Shown: positions 51,964 to 60,851, numbered from the stretch's first letter. The stretch is DNA of 64,000 nucleotides from Streptomyces sp. NBC_00154 (GCF_026342835.1 NZ_JAPEMI010000001.1:7322501-7386500); one strand, 5' to 3'. Made by a program: numbers and translations. Notes: generated by a model from the sequence alone, not told the origin.

Positions 51964-53149
51964 GGTCTCGGCTGCGCAGGACTGCTCGCGCTGCCGTCGA
52001 CTGCCAGCGCAGCAGGAGCCCACACGGTCCAATACAAGACCGGCGCATCGGGCGCCACGGCTGACCAGAGCGAGCCCTGGCTGAAGGTCATCAACTCCGG
52101 CAACAGTTCCCTGCAGCTCAGCCAGGTCAAGGTCCGCTACTACTTCAGGGCGGACTCGGCGGACGGCACGTACAGGTTCGCATGTTCCTGGGCGGTCAAG
52201 GGCTGTGCCAACGTCACAGGAACCTTCGGAACCCTCGCCCATCCGACCGCCACCGCCGATCGCTACCTCGAGGTCGGCTTCACCTCGGGGGCAGGATCCC
52301 TCGCGCCGGGCGCCGACAGCGGAGACCTGCAGCTGCGCTTCTACCAGTCCAACTGGCAGAGTGTGAAGCAGAGCGACGACTACTCCTTCGGAGCCGCACA
52401 GAACTCGTACGGAGACTGGAACAAGGTCACCGCCCAGGTCGGCTCAAGCCTCGAGTGGGGCACTGCCCCCGAAGGCAACGACCCAGGCGGCCCCACCGAC
52501 CCGCCCACCGACCCCCCGGGCGACGGCGCCACGCTCTTCGACGACTTCAACTACACCAGCCACAGCGACGCAAAGCTCTCGGAGCACGGCTGGAACGTAC
52601 GCTCCAACTCAGGCGGCCCCGGCGTCCCCGGCGCGACATGGTCGCCGCAGAACGTCACCTTCTCCACCGAGAGCGGCAATTCCCTCATGAACCTGGAGAC
52701 CTCGTCGTCCGGGACCGGCGAGTCCACCAAGCAGACCGAAGTCCTCACAAAGTCGATGAAGTTCAAGTACGGCACCTACGCGGCCCGGGTGAAGTTCAGC
52801 GACGCGCCGAAGTCGGGACCCGACGGCGACCACCTCGTCCGGACCTTCTTCACCATCAACGACCTCAAGGCGCCAATGGCCGACGACTACTCGGAGTACG
52901 ACTTCGAGTATCTGCCCAACGGCGGCTGGGGTGAGACGGGCAATATCCTCTACACAACATCCTGGGAGACGTACAACCCTGATCCCTGGCAAGCCGTCAA
53001 CCAGCACCACCGCGCGCGCGTACGACGAGGGTGTCGACTACGTCCTGCACGTCAAGGACCAGGTCCTCACCCCCGCCCAGGTGGCCGCCAGGATCAACGC
53101 CTACCGGCAGGCAGGCACCACCTTCGAGGACACCGTTCCGGCGAGCTGA
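51964..53149 (+). pseudogene. 3' part of the interrupted secreted CBM3-GH16-type gene
   Basis: The frame continues from the 5' fragment through the signal peptide (LPSTASAAGA), a CBM3 cellulose-binding module (HTVQYKTGASGATADQSEPW; VKVRYYFRADSADGTYRFAC), a linker DPGGPTDPPTDPPGDG and a GH16-like concanavalin fold with ATLFDDFNYTSHSDAKLSEH and the catalytic ExDxE motif in SEYDFEYLPNGGWGE. At the CG-repeat 53010-53022 the frame shifts; the other frame goes on as RAYDEGVDYVLHVKDQVLTP to a stop at 53149, which does not look like a normal GH16 end. Confidence 0.8.
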
Positions 53150-53153
53150 CCGG

Positions 53154-53192
53154 TGCAGGAGCGGGCGTACAGAACGGGCGCCCGCTCCTGCA
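53154..53192. terminator. 14-bp terminator hairpin
   Basis: TGCAGGAGCGGGCG (53154-53167) pairs perfectly with CGCCCGCTCCTGCA (53179-53192) around 11 bases, just after the stop of the broken GH16-type gene. The next 225 bases, to 53417, hold no gene. Confidence 0.75.
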
Positions 53193-53417
53193 GCCACGTC
53201 AGCAGTCCGGGCAGAGCCATATCCGTGACTCCACCACCGTCGCGGACGACGACTGGACAATCGTCACCACGTACCTTCTACCTGGTGGCCGCAAACCGCG
53301 TAAACCTCACAGGTCGGGAAACTGGGCAACCCAGTTCTTGACCGGTCACGGAGGCAGCGATGAGTTTTCCCGGCCCGGCAAGTCTCACCACCGTTGTCGA
53401 CAACACAGGAGGAGCAC

Positions 53418-54062
53418 GTGGCTCAGCTACTGAGAGTCCAGAACTTCAACGTCTCGAGTGACGGGATCGGTGCCGGTGAGGACCAGTCCCTCGAGAGGCC
53501 GTTCGGTCATGTCGAGCCCGAGAAACTGTTCGCCTGGGCCGGTGCCACGGCGAGCTGGCCCATGCGCACCGACCCCGGGGGGAGCCGGGGCCTGGACGAC
53601 TACCTCACGCGGGATTACGCGCGCAACATCGGTGCCGAGATCATGGGCCGCAACAAGTTCGGGCCCCAGCGCGGGCCCTGGCACGACCATGAGTGGCAGG
53701 GCTGGTGGGGTGACGAGCCCCCGTTCCGTACCCCGGTATTCGTCCTGACCCACCACAAGCGTCCTTCGTTCACGCTTTCCGACACCACGTTCCACTTCGT
53801 CGACGGCGACCCTGCCACGGTCCTCGAGCAGGCCCGGGAGGCGGCGCAGGGCAAGGACGTCAGACTCGGCGGCGGGGGCACCACCATCAGAGAGTTTCTC
53901 GACGCCGACCTCGTCGACACCATGCATGTGGCGGTCTCGCCGGTGAAGCTCGGGTCCGGAGTACGACTCTGGGAGTCCCCCGATGAGCTGCTCGACCGGT
54001 TCCACCTGGAGGTCGTTCCCAGCCCGAGCGGGGTGAAGCACCACCTGTTCTGGCGAAAGTGA
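53418..54062 (+). CDS. Dihydrofolate-reductase-fold protein (RibD C-terminal family)
   Basis: A 214-residue DHFR/RibD_C-type protein: VQNFNVSSDGIGAGEDQSLE, NIGAEIMGRNKFGPQRGPWH, FRTPVFVLTHHKRPSFTLSD, GKDVRLGGGGTTIREFLDAD (NADPH-binding Gly run) and DTMHVAVSPVKLGSGVRLWE. The GTG at 53418 follows AGGAGG by eight bases. Its likely role is an NADPH reductase of unknown substrate. It belongs to a different branch from the protein at 20669, sharing fold but little sequence. Confidence 0.88.
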   Translation: MAQLLRVQNFNVSSDGIGAGEDQSLERPFGHVEPEKLFAWAGATASWPMRTDPGGSRGLDDYLTRDYARNIGAEIMGRNKFGPQRGPWHDHEWQGWWGDEPPFRTPVFVLTHHKRPSFTLSDTTFHFVDGDPATVLEQAREAAQGKDVRLGGGGTTIREFLDADLVDTMHVAVSPVKLGSGVRLWESPDELLDRFHLEVVPSPSGVKHHLFWRK

Positions 54063-54129
54063 CCGGTCCTCAGGGCTGGCCCCGACCGGCTGTTTTGCCT
54101 CCCGGGGCTGCCCTGAGGCGGGCCGTCGA

Positions 54130-54400
54130 GTCGCGCCACGGGCGGTCAGCCGGGCGCCTTCGACGCCAGGGCGGTAATAGAAGCTCTCGATGTTGCAGTG
54201 CGCGTCGAAGGCGATCCACCGGTCGGTCTCCACCCTGGCACGGTTGTCCCTGCAGGTGGGTCTGCGGCACGAACGCTTCCACCGGGGCCATGCCCGAGGC
54301 CGCGAGGATCTCCGGCTTCCGGTCGGAGACGTAGCGCCGCACCGTCCGGCAGGACACATCGGCAGCGTGCTCCATGACGAGCCGGTGGAAAAAGAGCGGG
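54130..54400 (-). pseudogene. Remnant of a transposase with IstA-like start
   Basis: The minus strand has VSCRTVRRYVSDRKPEILAA and APVEAFVPQTHLQGQP in one frame, similar to the helix-turn-helix and following region of IstA-type transposases (FVPQTHxPG). It then shifts frame to RARVETDRWIAFDAHCNIES and FYYRPG. At least one frameshift is needed; the catalytic core is missing. The match is moderate. Confidence 0.45.
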
Positions 54401-54591
54401 GGCGCCGAGCGGACACCGGGCCTTCCGGCCGCCTTGCCAGTCGGCCGTGTCAGACGTTGCTCGCTGATCTGGCCTGATCGATCGACCGGACAGCATCTAG
54501 TCGGGCGTGCCAGAGACGAGCCGCAGAGTGAGGCGGTCCGCGCCCCACGCTGCCGCCTTGGCAGGGCTCCGGGGCTGTGAAACGCTCGTTT

Positions 54592-54636
54592 TATGGCATA
54601 TCTGTCCCGCGTCTGCACATCGATCTCGAACGGGTG
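54592..54636 (+). CDS. Candidate Cys-containing leader peptide
   Basis: A 14-codon ORF, MAYLSRVCTSISNG and TGA, lies 62 bases before the methanethiol oxidase gene. No Shine-Dalgarno precedes it, so it would be leaderless or not translated. Short leader ORFs with Arg and Cys codons precede many sulfur-metabolism genes in actinobacteria and act as cysteine-sensing attenuators; the gene downstream fits this. The ORF is short enough to be chance. Confidence 0.4.
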
Positions 54637-54649
54637 AGCCCGGCTGCTT

Positions 54650-54685
54650 GCGGGAGTCCCCTTGGACCCAGGCTCCCGTTCGGGA
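54650..54685 (+). promoter_or_regulatory. Alternative hairpin arms before the methanethiol oxidase gene
   Basis: Three short complementary segments lie between the candidate leader and the gene: CGGGAG (54650-54655), CTCCCG (54672-54677) and CGGGAG (54680-54685). The middle one can pair with either side. Pairing with the last forms a hairpin ending right next to the AAGGA Shine-Dalgarno (54687-54691) and could hinder initiation; pairing with the first would free it. This is the layout of a translational attenuator. Confidence 0.45.
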
Positions 54686-54698
54686 GTAAGGAACAGCC

Positions 54699-56129
54699 AT
54701 GACGACGACCGAGCACGCTCACGACCGCGACGACCACAGTGACCCGACCTTGTACCGCACTCCGGCGGACGCCGTGGCCGCGCCCCCGGAGAAGCTCGCC
54801 TATGTCGTCGGTTTCGACCCGACCGCCCAGCGCGCGGACGCGCTGTTCACCGTCGGCACCGACCCCGAATCCCCCGCATACGGCCGCGTGACCTCCCACG
54901 CCGACCTGCCCGGCCTGGGCAACGAACTGCACCACTTCGGCTGGAACGCCTGCTCGAGCGCGCTGGCGCATGCCGGTCATCATCACGCTGCGCGGCGCTA
55001 CCTCATCGTCCCGGGACTGCGCTCCTCCCGGCTGCACGTCTTCGACACCAGCCCCGATCCCGCCCGCCCGCGCCTGGTCAAAGTGGTCGAGCCCGAGGAA
55101 TTGGCAGCCAAGGCCGGATACTCGCGTCCGCACACACTTCACTGCGGCCCTGACGGAGTGTTCCTGTCCTGCCTGGGCGGCGCGGACGGTGCGGACGGGC
55201 CTGGCGGCGTCGCGCTTCTCGACCACGAAAGCTTCGAAGTGCTGCGAGCCTGGGAGAGCGACCGCGGACCGCAGCGGTTCGCCTACGACGTCTGGTGGCA
55301 TCTGCGCCAGAACATCGCCGTGACCAGCGAGTGGGGGACCCCATCGATGATCGAGGACGGCCTTGTTCCCGAACTGCTGCTGGGTCGCCAGTACGGCCAC
55401 TCGCTGCACTTCTGGGAGCTGGACTCCGGTCGGCACCTGCAGCGTGTCGATCTGGGGGATGAGAACCAGATGGTGCTGGAGCTGCGTCCCGCGCACGACC
55501 CCGAGGCAGCGTGGGGGTTCGCAAACACCGTGGTCAACGTGGAGGACCTGTCGGCGTCGGTGTGGCTGTGGAACCGGGCGGGCGAGGACTTCGTGGTCCG
55601 TAAGGTGATCACCATCCCTGCCGAGCCCGCGCAAACGGAGGACCTGCCCCCGGCGCTGCAGCCGTTCGGCGCCGTGCCCCCATTGATCACCGACATTGAT
55701 CTGTCGGTGGACGACCAGTGGCTGTATGTATCCGCTTGGGGAACCGGGGAGCTGCTCCAGTACGACGTGAGCGACCCGTTCCATCCGAGGCAGACCGCGT
55801 CCATGCGTCTCGGCGGCATCGTCGGCCGACAGCCGCATCCCGCGGAGCCGGACATTCCGCTGACCGGTGGAGCGCAGATGGTCGAACTCAGCCGCGACGG
55901 GCGGCGTGTCTACCTGACGAACTCCTTGTACTCCGCCTGGGACGCGCAGTTCTATCCGGCGGGAATCGACCCGTGGATGGTCAAACTCGATGCCGACACC
56001 TCGCACGGCGGACTCTCCGTCGACAGCCGATTCTTCCCGCACGGCCCGGACTTCCTGGGCTTGCGCGTGCACCAGACGCGCCTGCAAGGCGGCGACGCCT
56101 CCTCGGATTCGTACTGCTACCGCCGCTGA
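54699..56129 (+). CDS. Selenium-binding-protein-type methanethiol oxidase
   Basis: A 476-residue protein of the SBP56 family, whose characterised bacterial members oxidise methanethiol to formaldehyde, H2S and H2O2, with copper. Typical stretches are ELHHFGWNACSSALAHAGHH, YLIVPGLRSSRLHVFDTSPD, SRPHTLHCGPDGVFLSCLGG, VWWHLRQNIAVTSEWGTPSM, GRQYGHSLHFWELDSGRHLQ and VYLTNSLYSAWDAQFYPAGI. The His-rich motifs are candidate metal ligands. No signal peptide is visible. The ATG follows AAGGAACAGCC. A possible Cys attenuator lies upstream. Confidence 0.9.
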   Translation: MTTTEHAHDRDDHSDPTLYRTPADAVAAPPEKLAYVVGFDPTAQRADALFTVGTDPESPAYGRVTSHADLPGLGNELHHFGWNACSSALAHAGHHHAARRYLIVPGLRSSRLHVFDTSPDPARPRLVKVVEPEELAAKAGYSRPHTLHCGPDGVFLSCLGGADGADGPGGVALLDHESFEVLRAWESDRGPQRFAYDVWWHLRQNIAVTSEWGTPSMIEDGLVPELLLGRQYGHSLHFWELDSGRHLQRVDLGDENQMVLELRPAHDPEAAWGFANTVVNVEDLSASVWLWNRAGEDFVVRKVITIPAEPAQTEDLPPALQPFGAVPPLITDIDLSVDDQWLYVSAWGTGELLQYDVSDPFHPRQTASMRLGGIVGRQPHPAEPDIPLTGGAQMVELSRDGRRVYLTNSLYSAWDAQFYPAGIDPWMVKLDADTSHGGLSVDSRFFPHGPDFLGLRVHQTRLQGGDASSDSYCYRR

Positions 56130-56195
56130 CCGCTTGCGCTCCGCGACTGCCCGATCATGGAACTGCGCAATGAGTTCCGAGATATGAGACTTGAC

Positions 56196-56212
56196 TCTCA
56201 CAATATGTGAGA
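56196..56212. promoter_or_regulatory. 17-base palindrome at the ArsR promoter
   Basis: TCTCACAATATGTGAGA is a perfect palindrome of two 7-base arms around ATA, overlapping TTGACT at 56191-56196, a plausible -35 box. A further half-site CTCTCAC follows at 56218-56224. Its place, 15 bases before the ArsR start codon, fits autoregulation by the ArsR protein. Confidence 0.6.
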
Positions 56213-56227
56213 GGAAACTCTCACGTT

Positions 56228-56836
56228 ATGGATTCTGGTAATCGTCTGGGCGATATCGAGATCACTGATCCGCAGGCGATGCGGGCGCTGGCGCACCCGG
56301 TGCGGCTGGCGATCCTCGAACGCCTTCAGCGGCACGGGCCGGCGACGGCGACGCAACTCGCGCCTGATGTGGGGGCAACCCCGTCGGTGACCAGCTGGCA
56401 TCTGCGGCATCTGGCGGGCTTCGGCCTGGTCCGCGACGCCGAGCCCGGCCCGGACCGTCGCCAGCGGCGGTGGGAGGCGGTGGCGCGCGGCTTCCGGTTC
56501 GAGGTGCCGGAGGACCCGGACGACGAGGAGGGCAGGTCGGCCGCGCGGGTCCTGTCCCGGGAGATGTTCCTGCGCTCGGGAGACCTGCCGAACCGGTGGG
56601 CTGCCGAGGTCGAGCCCAAGCTCGAACCGGCGTGGGGGCGGCTTGCGGGTCTGGCCAACACCCGCGTCGTCGTCTCCGCTGACGAACTCGCCGCCATCGA
56701 GGACGCGATCGAACGCGTCCTCGCGCCCTACGTGACGCGTGACGAGGCCGCGTGCCCGGCCGACGGCCGTGGTGTTCGGCTGCTGCGTTACGTCCTGCCC
56801 GAGGGCGCCGAGGATCACACCGGCGGGACGTCATGA
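56228..56836 (+). CDS. ArsR-family (HTH_20) transcriptional regulator
   Basis: A 202-residue regulator. The winged helix covers about residues 10-85: DPQAMRALAHPVRLAILERL, GPATATQLAPDVGATPSVTS with WHLRHLAGFGLVRDAEP, and RQRRWEAVARGFRFEVP. The C-terminal part is an acidic-helical effector region. It overlaps the MFS gene by four bases (ATGA), so it probably represses this transporter and senses its substrate. ATG 56228 was chosen to begin after the operator palindrome; an upstream GTG at 56207 lies inside it. Confidence 0.88.
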   Translation: MDSGNRLGDIEITDPQAMRALAHPVRLAILERLQRHGPATATQLAPDVGATPSVTSWHLRHLAGFGLVRDAEPGPDRRQRRWEAVARGFRFEVPEDPDDEEGRSAARVLSREMFLRSGDLPNRWAAEVEPKLEPAWGRLAGLANTRVVVSADELAAIEDAIERVLAPYVTRDEAACPADGRGVRLLRYVLPEGAEDHTGGTS

Positions 56837-58146
56837 GCGCCACGGACCAGGCATTACCCGTATCGCTGTGGCGTGATCAGCGGTTCCGCCGTTTCTGGGC
56901 CGGCCAGTCGATCTCGCAGTTCGGCGACCGGATCACCGAACTGGCCCTGCCACTGATTGCGGTGGGGGCGCTGCACGCTTCGGCGAACGAGGTGGCATGG
57001 CTGACCGCGCTCATCTGGACCCCGAACCTGCTCGCGATCGTCCTGGGTGCCTGGGTGGACGACCGTGTCCACAAGCGGTGCCTGATGGTTCTCGCCGACC
57101 TGGTGCGCGCCGCAGTACTGCTCTCCCTCCCCGCTGCCTATCTGCTGGGGGCGGTGACGCTGAGTCAGTTGTATGCCGTGGCGTTACTGACCGGCGCCGC
57201 AGGGGTGCTGTTCAACACCGCCTATCCGCCTTTCTTCGCCCACCTGGTGCCCCGGTCGTCCTACGTCGACGCGAACAGCAAGCTCAGTGCCAGCCGGTCA
57301 GCGTCATACGTCGCCGGACCGGCGATCGGTGGTGCTCTGGTCCAGGCGTTGACCGCTCCCGTCGCGGTCGTCGTCGACGCCCTGACGTTCCTGGCCTCCG
57401 CGATTCTGGTCGGTCGGGTCTCGATCGACGAACCGCCGGCCGAGCCTGACCGAGCGACACCCCCGCTGCTGCGGCGTGCCAGGGAGGGACTGGCGTTCGT
57501 CGTCCGTCACCCGGTGCTGCAGGCGAGCCTCGGGTGCGCGGCGACCGTCAACTTCTTCACCTTTGTCGCGGGCAGTGGACTGATCGTGCTGTTCGCCAAC
57601 CGGAACCTCGGGCTGACCGCTGGAGTCATCGGCATGGCGTTCGGGATCGGCGCCACCGGCTCGCTCCTTGGTGCGGTGATCGCCCCGAAGGTCTCGCGCA
57701 GGCTCGGCGTGGGCCGCAGCATCGTCGTGGGCGCTGTGTTGTTCCCGGCGCCGATCGCCATCGCCGCTGCTGCGGGCGGCCCCCTCTGGGCTCGCGCCGG
57801 AGCCTTGGCCCTGGCCGAATTCCTCTCCGGCGTCGGCGTCATGCTCTTCGACGTCAACCTCAACTCCCTTCAGGCAGACGTGATCCCCGATGGCATGCGC
57901 AGTCGCGTCGCCGGCGCGTACAGCACGATCAATTACGGCATACGCCCTGTGGGCGCCGTCCTCGGCGGCCTCCTCGCCACCCTCATCGGCCTCCGGGCCA
58001 CCCTCCTCATCGCTGCCGTCGGTGGAGCGCTGTCGCTGCTCTGGCTGCTGCCCTCGCCGATACCACGCATCCACTCCCTGACTCCCGACAATCCGGTAGC
58101 TCCAGACAGCGACACGGACTCGGACGCGCGACCATTGCCTTCCTGA
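56833..58146 (+). CDS. MFS exporter (enterobactin-exporter-like family)
   Basis: A 437-residue major-facilitator protein with twelve hydrophobic segments. The N-terminus FRRFWAGQSISQFGDRITEL is typical of the MFS_3/EntS-type group, and the loop ARAAVLLSLP-like and PRSSYVDANSKLSASRSASY motifs after helices 3-4 agree. The C-terminal tail is acidic and Ser/Asp-rich. Encoded with an ArsR regulator, it likely exports a small hydrophobic compound or drug. Its start overlaps the arsR stop. Confidence 0.88.
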   Translation: MSATDQALPVSLWRDQRFRRFWAGQSISQFGDRITELALPLIAVGALHASANEVAWLTALIWTPNLLAIVLGAWVDDRVHKRCLMVLADLVRAAVLLSLPAAYLLGAVTLSQLYAVALLTGAAGVLFNTAYPPFFAHLVPRSSYVDANSKLSASRSASYVAGPAIGGALVQALTAPVAVVVDALTFLASAILVGRVSIDEPPAEPDRATPPLLRRAREGLAFVVRHPVLQASLGCAATVNFFTFVAGSGLIVLFANRNLGLTAGVIGMAFGIGATGSLLGAVIAPKVSRRLGVGRSIVVGAVLFPAPIAIAAAAGGPLWARAGALALAEFLSGVGVMLFDVNLNSLQADVIPDGMRSRVAGAYSTINYGIRPVGAVLGGLLATLIGLRATLLIAAVGGALSLLWLLPSPIPRIHSLTPDNPVAPDSDTDSDARPLPS

Positions 58147-58196
58147 CCCGCCGCGGAACCATCCGGGTCGGAGTGGAGACCTCCCGAACCCGACGG

Positions 58197-58214
58197 CCGG
58201 CACGTACGTGCCGG
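58197..58214. terminator. Palindromic hairpin between convergent genes
   Basis: CCGGCACGTACGTGCCGG is a perfect 18-base palindrome between the MFS gene (plus) and the SRPBCC gene (minus). It may act as a two-way terminator. Confidence 0.5.
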
Positions 58215-58230
58215 GCCGCGGTCGCCCGGT

Positions 58231-58647
58231 TCAGCTGAGTGTTTTGTGGAGGGCGTCGAGGCCGTCGCGGTAGATCCCGGTGAACAGGGTGACTACCTCG
58301 TCCTCGCCCGTCCCTTGGGGGGTGAACCGTCCGGACCACTGCACCTCGGCTACGTCTTTCCGACCGGGCACTTCATGCACGCGCAGGGTGGAGATGTAGC
58401 CGACGACCGGGAAGGGCGCTTCGAGGATGGCGTAGCTGTAGTGACGTTCCGTTTCGTTGAAATCCACGAGGCGCTCAACGATGGCCTCTCCATCCGGGTT
58501 GGCGAGCCTGCGGACGCGGCCGCCCTCCAGAGCAGTGCTCTCGGGGATGTAGGGGAGCCAGTCGGGCAGCGAATCGAAGCCGCCGATCAGCTGCCACACG
58601 CGCTCGGGGGAGGCCGGTACGACCCGGCTTACTGATGTCGATGTCAT
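58231..58647 (-). CDS. SRPBCC-family protein
   Basis: A 138-residue START/SRPBCC-fold protein: VVPASPERVWQLIGGFDSLP, DWLPYIPESTALEGGRVRRL, RHYSYAILEAPFPVVGYIST and a C-terminal helix FTGIYRDGLDALHKTLS. It resembles the polyketide-cyclase/MxaD group. The gene ends 50 bases before the 3' end of the MFS gene and starts 52 bases from the AKR stop on the same strand, so it may be in one unit with the AKR. Confidence 0.87.
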   Translation of the reverse strand: MTSTSVSRVVPASPERVWQLIGGFDSLPDWLPYIPESTALEGGRVRRLANPDGEAIVERLVDFNETERHYSYAILEAPFPVVGYISTLRVHEVPGRKDVAEVQWSGRFTPQGTGEDEVVTLFTGIYRDGLDALHKTLS

Positions 58648-58699
58648 GATCTTTCTCCAGAACTCGTTTGTTCTTCGGGAACGGTGGTTGCGTAAGAAC

Positions 58700-59710
58700 T
58701 CAGGCGTTGCCCGGGAGCGGCGCCTGGGGGCTGACCAGGCCGGCCTTGCGGAGTTCGGCCCAGAAGTCGGCCGGGACGTTCTCGTGCAGCGCGGAGAGGT
58801 CTTCGGCGATGCGGCTGGGCTTGGTGGCGCCGGGGATGACGGCGGCGGTGACCGGGTGGGCGAGGGCGAACTGCAGGGCTGCGGCCTTGATGCTCACGTC
58901 GTGCCGGTCGGCGATGTCCTTGATCCGCCGGACCTTTTCGATGATCTCCGGGGGTGCGTCCTGGTACTCGAAGTGGGTGCCGCCGGCCAGGATGCCGGAG
59001 CTGTAGGGGCCGCCGACGACCATGTCGGCTCCGTGCTCGGCGGCCATGGGCAGCAGCCGCTGAAGGGCGTGTTCGTGGTCCAGCAGTGAGTAGCGACCGG
59101 CGAGGAGGAACCCGTCGGGCTGCGGCTCATCCAGGGCAAGGGTCAGCTCGATGGGCTCGGTCCGGTTGACGCCCAGCCCCCACGCCTTGATGACGCCCTC
59201 ATCCCGCAGCCGGGACAGCACGCGGAAGGCTCCGGTGCGGGCCTCCTCGAACTTCTGCAGCCACAGGTCGCCGTGGAAGTCCTGGGCGACGTCGTGCACC
59301 CAGACGATGTCGAACCGGTCCACGCCCAAGCGCTTCAGGCTTCCCTCGATCGAACGCTCGGTGGCCTCGGCGGTCCACTCGTGCACGATCTTGTTGGGGC
59401 TCCCGTGCTCGAACAGGCCGCCCTTCTCGCCGAAGTCACGAGAACCCGTCTCGAGCTCGTCCAGGATCACGCGGCCCACCTTCGTGGACAGGACGTACTG
59501 GTCCCGGTCCTTTCCGGCGAGAGCAGCACCGAGGCGTGTCTCGGACAGACCCGCGCCGTAGAACGGGGCCGTGTCGAAGTAGCGGATGCCCTGGTCCCAT
59601 GCGGCCTGGACAGTCGCGGCGGCCTCCTCATCCGGGATGGCGCGGAACATATTGCCCAAGGGCGCAGTGCCGAAACCAATACGGTCGGGAAGGAGAGATG
59701 TGATGCTCAT
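58700..59710 (-). CDS. Aldo/keto reductase
   Basis: A 336-residue NADPH-dependent AKR with the full catalytic set: Asp in GIRYFDTAPFYGAGLSETRL (with Tyr), Lys in YVLSTKVGRVILDE and His in DIVWVHDVAQDFHGD. It resembles the D-threo-aldose 1-dehydrogenase/pyridoxal dehydrogenase branch, with PVTAAVIPGATKPSRIAEDL near the end for cofactor binding. AAGGACC precedes the ATG. A LysR gene diverges from it 138 bases away, which usually means LysR control of this enzyme. Confidence 0.92.
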   Translation of the reverse strand: MSITSLLPDRIGFGTAPLGNMFRAIPDEEAAATVQAAWDQGIRYFDTAPFYGAGLSETRLGAALAGKDRDQYVLSTKVGRVILDELETGSRDFGEKGGLFEHGSPNKIVHEWTAEATERSIEGSLKRLGVDRFDIVWVHDVAQDFHGDLWLQKFEEARTGAFRVLSRLRDEGVIKAWGLGVNRTEPIELTLALDEPQPDGFLLAGRYSLLDHEHALQRLLPMAAEHGADMVVGGPYSSGILAGGTHFEYQDAPPEIIEKVRRIKDIADRHDVSIKAAALQFALAHPVTAAVIPGATKPSRIAEDLSALHENVPADFWAELRKAGLVSPQAPLPGNA

Positions 59711-59848
59711 GGCAGGTCCTTGTACAGAGGGGAAGCCGGAATTCCGGCCCTTCAGCCGGTCCGTCGTTGTTTCCTCTTCGACATTAAGATGGGGATATCA
59801 GACTGTCCAAGACTTCCTTGGGCACACTTGAGTCCCTTGAGGTCTTAC
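59711..59848. promoter_or_regulatory. Divergent promoter region of AKR and LysR genes
   Basis: This 138-base, relatively AT-rich gap separates the minus-strand AKR gene and the plus-strand LysR gene. LysR regulators bind T-N11-A sites in such gaps; candidates exist around ATTAAGATGGGGATATCAG (59784-59802), but no clear dyad is visible. Confidence 0.4.
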
Positions 59849-60775
59849 ATGCTTGACCTGCGGCAACTTCGCTACTTCATCGCCGTGGCCGACACCGAAC
59901 ACGTCGGCCGCGCCGCAGAACAGCTCCACATCTCGCAGTCCCCGCTCAGCCGACAGATCGCCCAGCTCGAGAAGAAGCTCGGCCTCACCCTGTTCGAGCG
60001 CGCCCAGCAGCGCATCCGGCTGACCCGTGACGGTGCAGTGTTCTTGAGCGAGGCCAGAGCGCTCCTGCGCCACGCCGACCGCCTGGAGAACCTCGGCCGC
60101 CGGCTGGGCCGCGGGGAAGAGGGAGGCTTGTGCATCGGCTACGCGCCCGACGCCATGCACACGGGTGTGCTTCCCGGTGCGCTGCGCCGCCTGCAGGAGG
60201 AGCGTCCCGGTATTCACGTCGCTCTGTACAACATGGCCGCCTCGGAGCAGTTCGAAGGGCTGCGCCAGCGCAGCCTCGACATCGCCCTGGTACGGGAACC
60301 ACCAGACAGCGACGATCCTGTGCTGCGGGCAGCGCCCCTGCTGGAGGACCCCTTGCTGCTCGTCCTTCCGGCCGGCCATCCGCTGGCCGCACAGGACGCG
60401 GTCACGGCTCAGGACCTGGACAGTCAGCCATGGATCGCCATCGAGGAAGAGGGCGATCCGGGATGGCGGGACGCGTTCGTCGCTTCATGTGTTGCCTCCG
60501 GCTTTACCCCCGACATCCGGCTCGACGCTCCGGAGCCTCTGACAGCGCTGGGCCTTGTCGCCTCCGGCCTTGGCCTGGCTCTGGTGCAGAAGAGCATGGT
60601 GCGAGGTGTGACGGATGCTGTGGTGGTACGTGAACTGCCCTGGCACGAGGCGTCCGTTCACCTGTGGGCCGTCTGGCACGACATCGACCTGCGCCCGGTT
60701 GTCTCCTCGTTCCGCGAGACGGTGCTGTCGCACGAGACGCGGAGCGAGGAACCGGTGGCTGGCTCTGCGACGTGA
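59849..60775 (+). CDS. LysR-family transcriptional regulator
   Basis: A 308-residue LysR-type regulator: N-terminal winged helix MLDLRQLRYFIAVADTEHVG, RAAEQLHISQSPLSRQIAQL and EKKLGLTLFERAQQRIRLT; then the periplasmic-binding-like effector domain with LCIGYAPDAMHTGVLPGALR and VASGLGLALVQKSMVRG. It is divergent from the AKR gene and most likely activates it. The ATG at 59849 was chosen by the family start. Confidence 0.92.
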   Translation: MLDLRQLRYFIAVADTEHVGRAAEQLHISQSPLSRQIAQLEKKLGLTLFERAQQRIRLTRDGAVFLSEARALLRHADRLENLGRRLGRGEEGGLCIGYAPDAMHTGVLPGALRRLQEERPGIHVALYNMAASEQFEGLRQRSLDIALVREPPDSDDPVLRAAPLLEDPLLLVLPAGHPLAAQDAVTAQDLDSQPWIAIEEEGDPGWRDAFVASCVASGFTPDIRLDAPEPLTALGLVASGLGLALVQKSMVRGVTDAVVVRELPWHEASVHLWAVWHDIDLRPVVSSFRETVLSHETRSEEPVAGSAT

Positions 60776-60851
60776 GGACGGCGACCTGTGCCCGGTGGGT
60801 GTCTGTGCTGCTCGGGCGTGCCCTTCGGATCATCTGATCGTGGGTTTGGGC

